59,970 nt of DNA from a bacterium. Lineage in GTDB: Bacteria > Krumholzibacteriota > Krumholzibacteriia > LZORAL124-64-63. Numbering within the stretch: the first letter of the stretch is position 1; each line of letters starts with the position of its first letter. The notes under the pieces were generated by a model. That model made no database searches. It saw only the letters and a list, made by a program, of their open reading frames with translations, and had not been told where the DNA came from. The translations under genes and the position numbers were made by a program. Location of the stretch: the NCBI GenBank assembly GCA_024223715.1, contig JAAEOA010000390.1, positions 1-59,970 of the forward strand, in the 5' to 3' direction. Positions 8,137 to 17,502 of this stretch are shown one piece after another.

Positions 8137-11100
8137 ATGTCTGCATTCGGATCTTGCTCCCGATTGAACTTTGCATTGCTTGTTTTATTTTCTTTGTTTG
8201 CTGGAACTGTTGCTCAAGGAGCTGCCCCTTCGGGTCAGGTGATCTTTGAGTCGGGTTTTTCAGCCGATTTAGTAAACTGGAATGAAATTACCACTGGTGT
8301 TCAATATCCTGAAATTGAAGGATTGCATTCCTTGTCCGAGCCTGGGCAACCGCTCCTTCCTGTACAGAATCTTGTATTGCTGATTCCAGCTGGCCGGACC
8401 GTAACTTCGGCCTGGATTGAGCCGTTAAATACTCGCAGTGAAAAATCATCCCGATCGTTGGCTCTGGCTTCTGCCCATGTCACCGATGGTGGCGAGTTAG
8501 TTTATACTCGTCGTATGGAAGCTTTTGAGGGTGTATTTCCTGCTTCTTGGGGTGAATTTGGCGGTACCCATACCTGGCGTGGTTACAACCTGTTGACAAT
8601 GAACGTTTATCCGATTCGTGCCTCTGTCGGCACTGCAGATGGGGCCTTGGAATATCTTGAAGATTTTGCCGTTCGCGTTTTGTACGACGATGGTTCCGAC
8701 CAGATCATGGCTCTTGAAAGAGAGCGTTTGGTTCCTGGTGAAAAAGAGAGCAATGAAGAAGTTCTCCGCCAGATCATTCACAATAAATCGGCTTTGTCCG
8801 GTTATTCACGAATTCACGGTGTGACTGTTGCTGAAGACAAAGGCCCTTTCAATCCTACCCGCACACCTAGCCTCAGTGGTAGTCCTGTTCAGTACTTGAT
8901 CATTACCAACGCCGAGATGGAAGCTGAATTCCAGCGTCTGGCCGATTACAAAACAAGTCTGGGTATGAATACTATCGTAGCCACGCGTGAATTTATTTCT
9001 TCAAACTACCGCAATGGAGCTGACATTCAGGAAACCATCCGCATGTTTATTAAGGATGCCTACGCAAAATGGGGTGTTGAATATGTAATGCTTGGTGGAG
9101 ACACTGACGTTCTGCCGGCCCGTTATGTGGACAATACTTTCTATCCCGTTAGCGGGTCCACGGAAATTCCAGTGGATATGTATTTTGCTTGCCTTGACGG
9201 AAACTGGAATGCCAACGGCAATGCTCATTATGGTGAAGCTGAAGCCGAAGTTGAGGGTGCCGGTGATCTGGTGGATTTTGCTGAAGAAGTTTATCTTGGC
9301 CGGGCCACAGTTAGCAATGCAACTGCAGCGAGAAGTTATGTGGATAAAATCATAGCTTACGAAACCGCACCGCCCCATTCAGAATGGACCAACAACATCC
9401 TGTTTGCAGCTGAAGTTCTTTTCTGGGTGAACAATGAAGAAGACGGTGACATTGTCCTGGACGGGGCAAAGTTTGTTGATGAAATGATTAATGATCTGAT
9501 CATTCCCTGCACCGATATGAATTACACGCGCATGTATGAAACGGATGAACTCTATCCCAGAGATGCTGAATTGACCCGTGAGGCCTTGATCGATTCTTTG
9601 AATACTGGGCATTATGGAATTTTTAATCAGATCGGTCACGGCTTCTATTTTAACATGTCTGTTGGTGATGCCAACTTCATGAACTCAGATGCCGACGGTC
9701 TGACAAACGGAGATAATCTTTTTCTGCTCTTTTCCCTGAACTGTGCTTCTGCTGCATTTGATTTCAGTTGCCTTATGGAAAGATTCATTCAGAATCCCAA
9801 TGGTGGCTCCATCGCCTCTGTCGGATCTTCCCGGGCAGCCTTTCCCAACACAGCCAATAATTACCAGCAGGAATTTTTCCACGCACTGTATTGCACTTCA
9901 GAAAACCGCTTGGGTAAGCTAATTGCCATCAGCCGTCTGCCTTTTCTTGGCAGTACCGACTACAATTATGTGGATCGTTGGACTTTTGAGAACTACAGCC
10001 TCTTGGGTGATCCGACGATTCCTTTGTGGACCGGAAGTCCGGAGTCTCTGCAGGTTTCAACAGGAAATCTGAATCTTGGCCCAAACCAGGTAGCCGTTTC
10101 AGTTCTTGATGATCAAGGCACTCCAGTGAGTAATGCCAACGTTTGTCTCTCTCATGATGGCGGGGATATTGCTTCCGGATTTACCGATGCCAGTGGTGCA
10201 GTTTCTCTGGATTTTCTTGCCAGTGTTCCGGATGATGTTGCCATTCATGTGACTGGTGAGGATCTGGGTCAATACAGCTCAACAATTGAAGTCCTTGATG
10301 GGGACACATATTTCACTCTGAACAATCTGGTTGTTTTGGATGATGGTAGCGGCGGTACAACAGGTAACAATAACAACGATGCAGAATCAGGGGAAACGGT
10401 GGGCCTTCTGCCATTTCTCCTGGAAACAGCTGGAGCCGGGGCCACCGGTCTGAGTGGCGTCCTTTCCAGCAGTACACCCAATGTATCTGTTCTGACCGGT
10501 TCGGTAAATTTCACCGATGCAGCTGCTGCCGGCCAAAGTATAGCCACCAGTCCTTTCCTGGTTTCTTTTGGAAATGATCTTACCGATGGCACCCCAGTCG
10601 ACTTTTCCCTTCTGATTACTGATGCCAATTCTGACACTTACGAGGTTCAATGGACTGAAGTCCTGAAAGCCCCTGAAGTTGAAGTGGTGAAAATTGATTG
10701 GGAAGATGGAACTTTTGGTAATGGAGATGGATTGATTGGGGATAGCGAACGTGTGGTTATGTCTATCCAGTTGAAAAACTTTGGTGCTGGCCGTGCCGAT
10801 CTGGTGAACATGACCCTGAGGACATTCAATCCCAATGTGACTTTGTTTGATACGTTGGGAAGTGTTGTTGGCCTGGATCTTATGGAAACCAGTCCTGAGG
10901 TCGTTTCATTCTCCCTTTCCTTAATTGACTCTTCTCGCAAATCCGAAAGTTATTTGGTTCTGACCGACAATTACGGTCGAACTTTTGAGCATAGTTTTTA
11001 CATTCAAAGGCCTATGGCTCCGGATAACATTTTGACGGATACCAGCCTGGGAGCCGACGTTATTGCACTGAGTTGGGACCCTGTAGATGATGAAAATATT

Positions 11101-12984
11101 TTCGGATACAACATTTTCCGCAGTGAAAACGAAACAGGCCCCTTTGAACGCGTCAATGTTGATGTTGTTGCTGGAACATCCTACTTCCGGGATGAGGGTC
11201 TTGGTCAATTGACGAAATATTATTATCAAGTGAACTCCATGGGAGAATCGCTGGTGCCAAGTACTGACTCGGTGATTGTGGAGCAGGCAACCGCTCCAGC
11301 TGAGCTGGCCGGTTTCCCCGTGGAATTTGTTATAGAGACCAGTGGTCACTTGGCTGTTGGTGATGTCGATGGCGATGGCGATTCTGAAATCGTTCTGGCC
11401 AGTGATGAAGTTTATGTCTGGCATCATGATGGCACCGAATTGCTGGATGGTGATAACGAAAGTCAATCTCTCGGACCTATTACCGATTGGAACACCATTT
11501 TGCAGCCGGCAGGTGTCGTATTGGCAGACCTTGACGATGAACCCGGTAAAGAAATGATCCTGATGGACCGTGGTTTGGCTCTAATCCAAATCCTGCGCAA
11601 AGACGGCACAAACTTACCCGGATGGCCACAATCCACGAATTATGGAAATGGAACCAAATGGGCATGGGCTACCCCTGCTGTTGGTGATATTGATGGTGAT
11701 GGCGCTGATGAAATCGTCGTCAATACTCTCAATGGTTTCACTTATGCATGGCATGCCGATGGGACGGAAGTCATTGATGGTGATGATGACCCATCAACTA
11801 ACGGTGTTCTGAAAATCCGCGCCGGGGCGACCTGGGAGTGGAGTGCCAGTTCGCCAGCCCTGTATGATCTGGACGGTGATGGAGCCAAGGATATTATTTT
11901 TGGTGCCAACAGCGATAGTGAAGGCGGTCACCGCCTGATGGCTCTCAAACACGATGGAACTGACGTGTCCGGTTTCCCTTACAGCACACCCACCCGTGTG
12001 AATAACAGCCCGGCTGTAGGAGATCTTAACAACGATGGCATCATGGAAATCGTCTTTTATGATTACTCCAAAAACTTGCATGCTGTGCAACAAAATGGTG
12101 TGGCATATTCCGGCTTCCCCGTTAATTTCAATTACGGCGCAATGACTGGTGCCGGACCTTCCGTTGCCCTTGGTGATATGGATCAGGACGGAGAACTGGA
12201 GATTATTTTTGCAGGTAACATCAATGGAAACACCAGCAAAATTGCGGTGGTCGATACCGATATTAACGGAGGCACCAGTGGCCAGTTGATGTCCGGTTGG
12301 CCCATTGAATTACCTGGAAGCACTGAAGGCAGTCCTGTGGTTGGTGACATCGACGGCGATACCGTTCCTGACATTTTGTATGGAATTGGTGGTGGCTCTG
12401 AAGATGCCCCCAACAATCTTTATGCTTTTAAAGCCAATGGGAACGCCATTGATGGTTTCCCCATTACCCTGACCGGTCCTCTGATGCCTTCACCGGTAAT
12501 CTGTGATGTGGATAATGATCGAGATGTGGATATTGTTTATGGTGGCTGGGACCGTGCTGTACACGTATGGGACATGCCCTTCGCTTACGACCGGAACAAT
12601 GTGCCCTGGCCTACTTTCCACGGCAATATGAAACGTGATGGTGTCTTCGGAGCTTTGCATCTTGTTGGTGTGGATAATGACGGAGAACTGCCTGCCGCAG
12701 CGTTCCAGGTGGATGCACCTTATCCAAATCCATTCAACCCCTCGACCAGCATTCGCTTGCATGTTCCTGTGATTGATGGCTCATCCAATTTGGAACTGGT
12801 TGTCTATGACTTGCAGGGACGGAAAGTTCGGACCTTGCACAATGGCCCCATTTCGTCTGGTTGGCACACTTTGGTTTGGGATGGTCGCGATAACGGCGGT
12901 CGAACTCAATCCAGTGGCATGTATTTCATGAGGGCTCGCAGTGGAGCTGTAGCCAGCATTCATAAAATGACTCTCGTAAAATAA
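8137..12984 (+). CDS. Secreted gingipain-like C25 cysteine peptidase with FG-GAP repeats and FlgD-like sorting domain
   Basis: A 1615-residue exported multidomain protein. Order: signal peptide (about 1-28); propeptide-like region (about 30-245); C25 peptidase domain (about 250-630) with the expected His in QIGHGFY (H501) and Cys in SLNCAS (C536), the 35-residue spacing being close to that of gingipains; an Ig-like C25-associated domain (about 630-720); beta-sandwich regions; a fibronectin type III-like domain (about 960-1050); and eight FG-GAP/VCBS-like repeats (about 1070-1480) with calcium-loop motifs such as GDVDGDGDSEIV and GDIDGDGADEIV. It ends with a FlgD-Ig/por-secretion-like module from YPNPFNPSTS at 1529. 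In Bacteroidetes this module directs type IX secretion. It is probably a surface or released protease for protein degradation. ATG 8137 has a GGAGG six bases upstream. No T9SS gene lies in the window. Confidence 0.92.
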   Translation: MSAFGSCSRLNFALLVLFSLFAGTVAQGAAPSGQVIFESGFSADLVNWNEITTGVQYPEIEGLHSLSEPGQPLLPVQNLVLLIPAGRTVTSAWIEPLNTRSEKSSRSLALASAHVTDGGELVYTRRMEAFEGVFPASWGEFGGTHTWRGYNLLTMNVYPIRASVGTADGALEYLEDFAVRVLYDDGSDQIMALERERLVPGEKESNEEVLRQIIHNKSALSGYSRIHGVTVAEDKGPFNPTRTPSLSGSPVQYLIITNAEMEAEFQRLADYKTSLGMNTIVATREFISSNYRNGADIQETIRMFIKDAYAKWGVEYVMLGGDTDVLPARYVDNTFYPVSGSTEIPVDMYFACLDGNWNANGNAHYGEAEAEVEGAGDLVDFAEEVYLGRATVSNATAARSYVDKIIAYETAPPHSEWTNNILFAAEVLFWVNNEEDGDIVLDGAKFVDEMINDLIIPCTDMNYTRMYETDELYPRDAELTREALIDSLNTGHYGIFNQIGHGFYFNMSVGDANFMNSDADGLTNGDNLFLLFSLNCASAAFDFSCLMERFIQNPNGGSIASVGSSRAAFPNTANNYQQEFFHALYCTSENRLGKLIAISRLPFLGSTDYNYVDRWTFENYSLLGDPTIPLWTGSPESLQVSTGNLNLGPNQVAVSVLDDQGTPVSNANVCLSHDGGDIASGFTDASGAVSLDFLASVPDDVAIHVTGEDLGQYSSTIEVLDGDTYFTLNNLVVLDDGSGGTTGNNNNDAESGETVGLLPFLLETAGAGATGLSGVLSSSTPNVSVLTGSVNFTDAAAAGQSIATSPFLVSFGNDLTDGTPVDFSLLITDANSDTYEVQWTEVLKAPEVEVVKIDWEDGTFGNGDGLIGDSERVVMSIQLKNFGAGRADLVNMTLRTFNPNVTLFDTLGSVVGLDLMETSPEVVSFSLSLIDSSRKSESYLVLTDNYGRTFEHSFYIQRPMAPDNILTDTSLGADVIALSWDPVDDENIFGYNIFRSENETGPFERVNVDVVAGTSYFRDEGLGQLTKYYYQVNSMGESLVPSTDSVIVEQATAPAELAGFPVEFVIETSGHLAVGDVDGDGDSEIVLASDEVYVWHHDGTELLDGDNESQSLGPITDWNTILQPAGVVLADLDDEPGKEMILMDRGLALIQILRKDGTNLPGWPQSTNYGNGTKWAWATPAVGDIDGDGADEIVVNTLNGFTYAWHADGTEVIDGDDDPSTNGVLKIRAGATWEWSASSPALYDLDGDGAKDIIFGANSDSEGGHRLMALKHDGTDVSGFPYSTPTRVNNSPAVGDLNNDGIMEIVFYDYSKNLHAVQQNGVAYSGFPVNFNYGAMTGAGPSVALGDMDQDGELEIIFAGNINGNTSKIAVVDTDINGGTSGQLMSGWPIELPGSTEGSPVVGDIDGDTVPDILYGIGGGSEDAPNNLYAFKANGNAIDGFPITLTGPLMPSPVICDVDNDRDVDIVYGGWDRAVHVWDMPFAYDRNNVPWPTFHGNMKRDGVFGALHLVGVDNDGELPAAAFQVDAPYPNPFNPSTSIRLHVPVIDGSSNLELVVYDLQGRKVRTLHNGPISSGWHTLVWDGRDNGGRTQSSGMYFMRARSGAVASIHKMTLVK

Positions 12985-13034
12985 ACTTTGTCATTTGTTT
13001 TGTGTGTTTGACTGAAAAACTTTATTGACCCTAT

Positions 13035-13068
13035 ACTGAGGCGTGGCTTTTTTAAGTCACGCCTTAGT
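13035..13068 (+). terminator. Long hairpin between the C25 gene and the lipoprotein gene
   Basis: ACTGAGGCGTGGCTT (13035-13049) pairs with 13054-13068 over 15 bp, with two G-U pairs and a TTTT loop. No T-run follows, so it is not a textbook intrinsic terminator. It may protect the 3' end of the long C25 message or act with a factor. It also covers the GTG at 13043, which argues against that codon as the start of the next gene. Confidence 0.5.
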
Positions 13069-13162
13069 CTTGAGGTTATTTGATTACTGCCGAGTTGGTT
13101 ATTTGAAATTGAAAGGTGTTGCCTTGTTTTGGTGCAAACTGAAAGATATTAAAGGTTCTTTT

Positions 13163-14788
13163 TTGAGAATTACAGTGTTGGTTTTCATTCTGGTAATGGC
13201 GGGGTGTGGTGATGATTCTCCAAAAAATTCAGATGGCGTTTCAGCTCATTCTCAGCCTTTAAATACCGCTTCAGAAGCTAGCAAAGGCGGAATGGCTGTT
13301 GTGGCCTTGGCCGGTGATCCTGATGTACTGAACCCGTTAATTAGACGTTCAGTAATTGCCGGTGCTGTCTTGGCCGAAATCTTGGATACCCTGACGGAAA
13401 TGAGTGAAGACTTCACCTATGAACCACGCATTGCTGAAAGCTGGGAGTTGGCACCGGACAGTTTGTCCATAACTTATCATTTGAAACCCTGGCAATGGGA
13501 AGACGGAACGCCTCTGACTGCCGAAGATGTTGCTTTTTCTTTTGAATTATTCCGCAATTCTGAAGTGGCCAGCCCCAGTCGGAGTTTATTTTCAGATGTT
13601 GTACGTGCTGAGGTCATCGACAGCCGCACCCTGAAATACCATTTCAACAGAATTTTTCCTGACCCTCTTTCGCGGACCGGGCATTCGATTCTTCCCAAAC
13701 ATGTAGTCTCGAACCTGGACCCGTCGCAGGTTAATCAGTGGGATATCAATCAGCATCCTGTTTCTTCGGGCCCTTTCCGATTTCAATCATGGGATCACTC
13801 CCGAGAGCTGGTTCTGACCCGAAACGAGGCATACCCTCTGGAACATGCCATGCTCGATAGAGTCTCTTTCCGCATCATTCAGGAATCAGCGGCTCGGGTT
13901 TTGAGTCTGGAGGCGGGGGAGGTCGATTTTGTCAGTGGTATTTCCACTTCTGATGCAAAACGGTTGGCTCAGAGAGATGATTTGAAAATCATGCCCGTGG
14001 GAGGACGGCGTTTTTACTATCTGATGTGGAATTGCCGTAATCCCCGGTTTACTGATGCTCTCACTCGTCGCGCTTTAAGTCATGCCATTGATCGTGATCG
14101 TATGATCAATACTTTATTGGACGGATATGCTGAACCAGCTGTTGGGCCCGTGGCTCAGGTGGTATGGAATTATTCCAAAGAACTGAAAGCTGATGCCTAC
14201 GACCCGGAAGGCTGCAAATCACTTTTGGAGGAAGCAGGCTGGCACGACAATAATGGTGATGGAATCCTGGAACGCGATGGCAACGACCTTGAATTTGAAA
14301 TTCTGACCCGGCAGTCAGACCCTATCCGGTCCGAAGGTGTGGTAATTATTCGGGAAAACTTCAGGGACATTGGGGCAAAGGTTTCCATTCGGTCTCTTGA
14401 ATTGGCTTCAGGGCTGGCGCTATTGCGGAAGGGAGATTATGACGCCTATTTTGGTGCCATGAATCCCAACCTTTATGGGGATCCAACAGGTACTGTCCAT
14501 TCAGCATCTATTGACGCCTTCAACAATGGTTTTTATTCTAATAGCAAGGTTGATTCCCTGCTCGAAGTTGCTTTAGCCATTCCGAACCGTGTTGAAGCTC
14601 AACCTGTATGGAATCAGTTGCAATTGGAATTGCAAAGGGATCCACCTTCAGCGTACCTGTTCTGTCCCATGCGGTTGGATGTGGTTTCGACCAGAATAAG
14701 AAATGTTCGGTCCCATGTTTTGTCACCGTACAACAACCTGATGGAATGGTGGATAGCACCTGAAGACCGAAAATATCGATTGAAATAA
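13163..14788 (+). CDS. ABC-type peptide/solute-binding lipoprotein, family 5 (SBP_bac_5)
   Basis: A 541-residue extracytoplasmic binding lipoprotein. I place the start at TTG 13163 because it gives a compact lipoprotein signal, MRITVLVFILVMAG followed by Cys15, with AAAGG upstream (13151-13155); the open frame reaches GTG 13043 inside a hairpin. Family 5 features are clear: ESWELAPDSLSITYHLKP, WEDGTPLTAEDVAFSFELF (about residue 110), and RRALSHAIDRDRMI (about 305). Members bring oligopeptides or other solutes to an ABC importer. No permease or ATPase gene is nearby, so it is an orphan. Its place between a secreted protease and a second protease suggests uptake of peptides released outside the cell. 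Confidence 0.88.
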   Translation: MRITVLVFILVMAGCGDDSPKNSDGVSAHSQPLNTASEASKGGMAVVALAGDPDVLNPLIRRSVIAGAVLAEILDTLTEMSEDFTYEPRIAESWELAPDSLSITYHLKPWQWEDGTPLTAEDVAFSFELFRNSEVASPSRSLFSDVVRAEVIDSRTLKYHFNRIFPDPLSRTGHSILPKHVVSNLDPSQVNQWDINQHPVSSGPFRFQSWDHSRELVLTRNEAYPLEHAMLDRVSFRIIQESAARVLSLEAGEVDFVSGISTSDAKRLAQRDDLKIMPVGGRRFYYLMWNCRNPRFTDALTRRALSHAIDRDRMINTLLDGYAEPAVGPVAQVVWNYSKELKADAYDPEGCKSLLEEAGWHDNNGDGILERDGNDLEFEILTRQSDPIRSEGVVIIRENFRDIGAKVSIRSLELASGLALLRKGDYDAYFGAMNPNLYGDPTGTVHSASIDAFNNGFYSNSKVDSLLEVALAIPNRVEAQPVWNQLQLELQRDPPSAYLFCPMRLDVVSTRIRNVRSHVLSPYNNLMEWWIAPEDRKYRLK

Positions 14789-14814
14789 ATTAACTTGATA
14801 ACAACGGGGTACTC

Positions 14815-16401
14815 ATGGCTAAATTTCATTTCGCAGGAAGCAGAACTTCATCCGTTTGGGGTTTTTGCTTTTTCCTTCTGTTAAGTTTGGCAGTTGGTTG
14901 TTCAGACACTACCGATCCTGTTGTGAGCCCAGATGATCTATCTTTTACTTACACTCCTGAGTCTGCAGTCGTAACAATGACCTTGGGCGATGGTACCAGT
15001 TTTTCAATCATCTGCACTCCGGATGTTCCCCTGCAGTGGAGTTGGAGTCTGAATGGTATGCCTGTCGGTCAGGAGCAGGTCTATGACTACCAATCCACGC
15101 ATGTGGGTGTTGATACCCTTCGTGTTGAATATTCTTTCCAGTCGGTCTCCTGGAACCGGACGTGGTATGCAGATATTGAACAAAATGAAAGCACCGCTCC
15201 GAATAACATTCCCTGGGTTAATTTAGGTCATGGACCTCAAGCTGCCGATGTGGTTGTTTCGTGGCATCAGATACCAGCAGGTGTTTATCCGCTTTCGGAG
15301 TATGAAGTTGTCTTCAGTTATGACGGTGCCATTACTGAGGAGAACCTTAGTTCGGCCACTTCGTTGGCTGTTGTTCCTTTTGATGAAGAACTTGTGGCCT
15401 ATTCGGTTACTTTTTCAGCTGTGGAACACGGTATGATTGCCGGAGCCGAAGCTTGGTTTACGGTGAGAGGGAAAGATGAACTGGGACAATGGTCAGCTAT
15501 TCCCACAAGTTCTCAAAATCATGTCATCAGCTCACCATGGATGCTCGAAGGTTATGTTTATTCTGAGTCACTGGAACCCATTGCAGATCTGATCATTGAT
15601 TATGGGTGTCCTTCCTGTCGGGTGAATACCGACGCTACCGGTTTTTTCTCCATTGGTCCTTTACCCAATGTTGATACTTTTGATTTACAGACAATGAGCG
15701 ATGATTCCTGGTATGATTTTATCGCCCGAGATGTTGCCTACGATCCTGATGGAAATTATGATTTGATGGTTCTTTCCAAAGACGAAATTGATGCCAATTG
15801 TTCCACATATGATTCTGACTTTTTGACTTTCCTGAAAAAGATGACCAAAACAGAACAAGTTACGCCCTACCGTCCTAATCATAACTTGTATAAGTGGGAG
15901 CATTTTCCTGTTTCGGTTTACATTCCGGAATTTACAAATGAATTGCAATTGGATTATGGGGCTCTTTGTGATGAAGTGGTTGAGTTTTGGAACATTGCCA
16001 TGGACGCTGATTATCTGGTTCAAGTGGATTCTCCAGATGAAGCAGATATTGAAATATATTTTGGTTATGAAAGTCCTCTTTATGCAGGACGTACAATTTT
16101 GAGCGAACCCAATGATATCAACTACAGTCTTGGTGATGTTATTCCTGAAAAAATTCTGGTGCATGTAAGGGATGATCTTAATCAGGAAATTGATGTGCAG
16201 GTTGTGGCCATGCATGAGCTGGGGCATGCTCTTGGGGCTTACAATCATGCTTCCTGTAATGGAAGCGAATTTCTGATGCGAAATGTCCCCACTGGGGCTC
16301 TGGATGGTGGACCGGAAAACGCCATTCATCCTGATGAACGTCGCATGTTTCGTGCAATAAGATATTTGCCTCAGGGGACAAATATGGCTGACTTTCAATA
16401 A
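14815..16401 (+). CDS. Lipoprotein with zinc metalloprotease (metzincin-like) domain
   Basis: A 528-residue exported lipoprotein: the N-terminus has a hydrophobic stretch and the lipobox LAVGC (Cys near residue 30). Residues 40-240 look like beta-sandwich domains, one fibronectin-like. A short carboxypeptidase-regulatory-like segment (VYSESLEPIADLIIDYG) follows. The C-terminal 150 residues are a peptidase with HELGHALGAYNH: H467, E468, H471, G474 and H478. A Met-turn candidate lies at M488 (FLM). The third histidine is one position later than in the standard HExxHxxGxxH motif, a spacing that also occurs in some bacterial matrixin-like enzymes. It starts at ATG 14815, 26 bp after the binding-protein stop, so the two are probably cotranscribed and work together on extracellular proteins. 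Confidence 0.8.
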   Translation: MAKFHFAGSRTSSVWGFCFFLLLSLAVGCSDTTDPVVSPDDLSFTYTPESAVVTMTLGDGTSFSIICTPDVPLQWSWSLNGMPVGQEQVYDYQSTHVGVDTLRVEYSFQSVSWNRTWYADIEQNESTAPNNIPWVNLGHGPQAADVVVSWHQIPAGVYPLSEYEVVFSYDGAITEENLSSATSLAVVPFDEELVAYSVTFSAVEHGMIAGAEAWFTVRGKDELGQWSAIPTSSQNHVISSPWMLEGYVYSESLEPIADLIIDYGCPSCRVNTDATGFFSIGPLPNVDTFDLQTMSDDSWYDFIARDVAYDPDGNYDLMVLSKDEIDANCSTYDSDFLTFLKKMTKTEQVTPYRPNHNLYKWEHFPVSVYIPEFTNELQLDYGALCDEVVEFWNIAMDADYLVQVDSPDEADIEIYFGYESPLYAGRTILSEPNDINYSLGDVIPEKILVHVRDDLNQEIDVQVVAMHELGHALGAYNHASCNGSEFLMRNVPTGALDGGPENAIHPDERRMFRAIRYLPQGTNMADFQ

Positions 16402-16413
16402 ACAGAAATAGCC

Positions 16414-16425
16414 GGTAATATTACC
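16414..16425 (+). repeat. Perfect 12-bp palindrome
   Basis: GGTAATATTACC is a perfect palindrome 13 bp after the metalloprotease stop and about 40 bp upstream of the promoter of the histone-like gene. It could be an operator or a small 3' hairpin. No regulator is recognised. Confidence 0.35.
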
Positions 16426-16463
16426 AATTTATTGAAACCTTTTTACCTCAAATATTCCAATTG

Positions 16464-16491
16464 TTGACACAAATGGGACTTATGATACGAT
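16464..16491 (+). promoter_or_regulatory. Sigma70-type promoter of the histone-like gene
   Basis: A consensus TTGACA at 16464-16469 and TACGAT at 16486-16491 are spaced by 16 bp. The expected transcript starts near 16498 and has a short leader before ATG 16535. Confidence 0.6.
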
Positions 16492-16534
16492 TTACGCTTC
16501 GGATGATGTCAAGTGACTTAGACAGGAGATGATC

Positions 16535-17116
16535 ATGCCCAATTCGCAAAAGGATTTTCTGACCAATCTTACCTCTGCTGAAATGAAGAAACTCCTGATT
16601 GCTCGGGAGCGCATTGATGTTCTTCTGATTGAAAAAAACAAATTGTCCAAAAAGCTGGATCGCGTTGAAGCAGAGCTGAGTCGTTTGATGAATGGGGCCG
16701 ACAAGAAGCCTTCATCGGGAGGCAGAAAGAAGGTTGCCGGGAAAAAGGCAACCAGGAAGAAGGTTGCCAGGAAAAAGGCTGCTAAAAAATCAGTAACGAA
16801 AAAGAAAACTACAAAAAAGAAGGCTGCAATAAAGAAGGCAACCCGAAAAAAAGCGGGCCGCCCCAAGTTGTCGTTGAAAAAAACTGTCAAGAAAACAACC
16901 ACGAAAAAGACTGGCAAAATAAAGCTGGAAGATGTCGTTGTTAAGGTCATAACAAGCAATGGCGGGCCCATGAATTACAAGGACCTTCTGGGTGTTATTT
17001 TGAAGAAGAAATTGTTTGTTTCAAAAAGCGCTAATTTTGACAATGTATTGAGGCGGACGCTTTCAACCAGTAAACTTGTAAAAAGGGCAGGCCGCGGCAT
17101 TTATGCTGTCGCATGA
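16535..17116 (+). CDS. Histone H1-like Lys-rich DNA-binding protein with C-terminal winged-helix domain
   Basis: A 193-residue basic protein in three parts. Residues 1-55 form an amphipathic, coiled-coil-like helix (EKNKLSKKLDRVEAELSRL). Residues 58-130 are a low-complexity Lys/Ala/Thr/Arg tail with repeated KKA, RKK and KKT blocks like eukaryotic H1 tails and bacterial Hc1 or AlgP-type proteins. Residues 132-193 are compact and resemble the HARE-HTH fold (LEDVVVKVITSNGGPMNYKD, then VLRRTLSTSKLVKR and GRGIYAVA). It probably binds and organises DNA. ATG 16529 is also in frame but touches the AGGAG (16524-16528); ATG 16535 has the normal 6-nt spacing. It is monocistronic with its own promoter and converges on hinT. 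Confidence 0.78.
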   Translation: MPNSQKDFLTNLTSAEMKKLLIARERIDVLLIEKNKLSKKLDRVEAELSRLMNGADKKPSSGGRKKVAGKKATRKKVARKKAAKKSVTKKKTTKKKAAIKKATRKKAGRPKLSLKKTVKKTTTKKTGKIKLEDVVVKVITSNGGPMNYKDLLGVILKKKLFVSKSANFDNVLRRTLSTSKLVKRAGRGIYAVA

Positions 17117-17157
17117 TTCTGCCCTCTGATGAAGTATTATTATGCGCCGTGAGATGA

Positions 17158-17502
17158 TTATCCTGGTGGCCAGGCCAGAGCCCGGCCACCAAGTATATGA
17201 AGGTGCAAATGGCCTACAGTTTGACCACCATCACTGCCTTGGTTGATGACAAAACGGTAACCATTGTCCTGAAGACCTTCTTTTGTGGCAATGGTTTTTG
17301 CACAAGTCAACAATTCCCCCATCAGTTCCTGATCATTGTTGGAAATTTCATCGAGGCCACTGATGTGCCGGCGGGGGATGATCAGAATGTGCGTAGGTGC
17401 CTGAGGTGAGATGTCATGAAAAGCTATAAGGTTATCGGTGGAAAAAACCTCATTACAAGGGATTTCACCAGCAGCAATTTTACAGAATAAACAATCGTTC
17501 AT
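17158..17502 (-). CDS. hinT: HIT family hydrolase (HinT-like)
   Basis: A 114-residue histidine-triad protein, probably a purine nucleoside phosphoramidase acting on AMP-amino acid type bonds in the cytoplasm. It shows the N-terminal CLFCKIAAGEIP segment, the AFHDISPQAPTHILIIPRRH core and the triad HLHLH (H98, H100, H102). I start it at the ATG ending at 17502, with an AAGGAA sequence upstream on this strand; the open frame extends to 17541. It is the only gene on the minus strand, convergent with the histone-like gene and divergent from the PfkB kinase gene with about 80 bp between starts. The usual length is 105-120 residues. Confidence 0.93.
   Translation of the reverse strand: MNDCLFCKIAAGEIPCNEVFSTDNLIAFHDISPQAPTHILIIPRRHISGLDEISNNDQELMGELLTCAKTIATKEGLQDNGYRFVINQGSDGGQTVGHLHLHILGGRALAWPPG

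Noticed and set aside
13043..13162. Upstream GTG start of the binding lipoprotein
   Set aside because: GTG 13043 lies inside a stable hairpin and would place about 54 residues before the lipobox Cys; TTG 13163 gives a normal lipoprotein signal.
17164..17191. Inverted repeat TGGTGGCC/GGCCACCA near the hinT stop
   Set aside because: It is inside the coding end of hinT, codes for the Trp-Pro-Pro-Gly end and its neighbour, and has no T-run on either strand.
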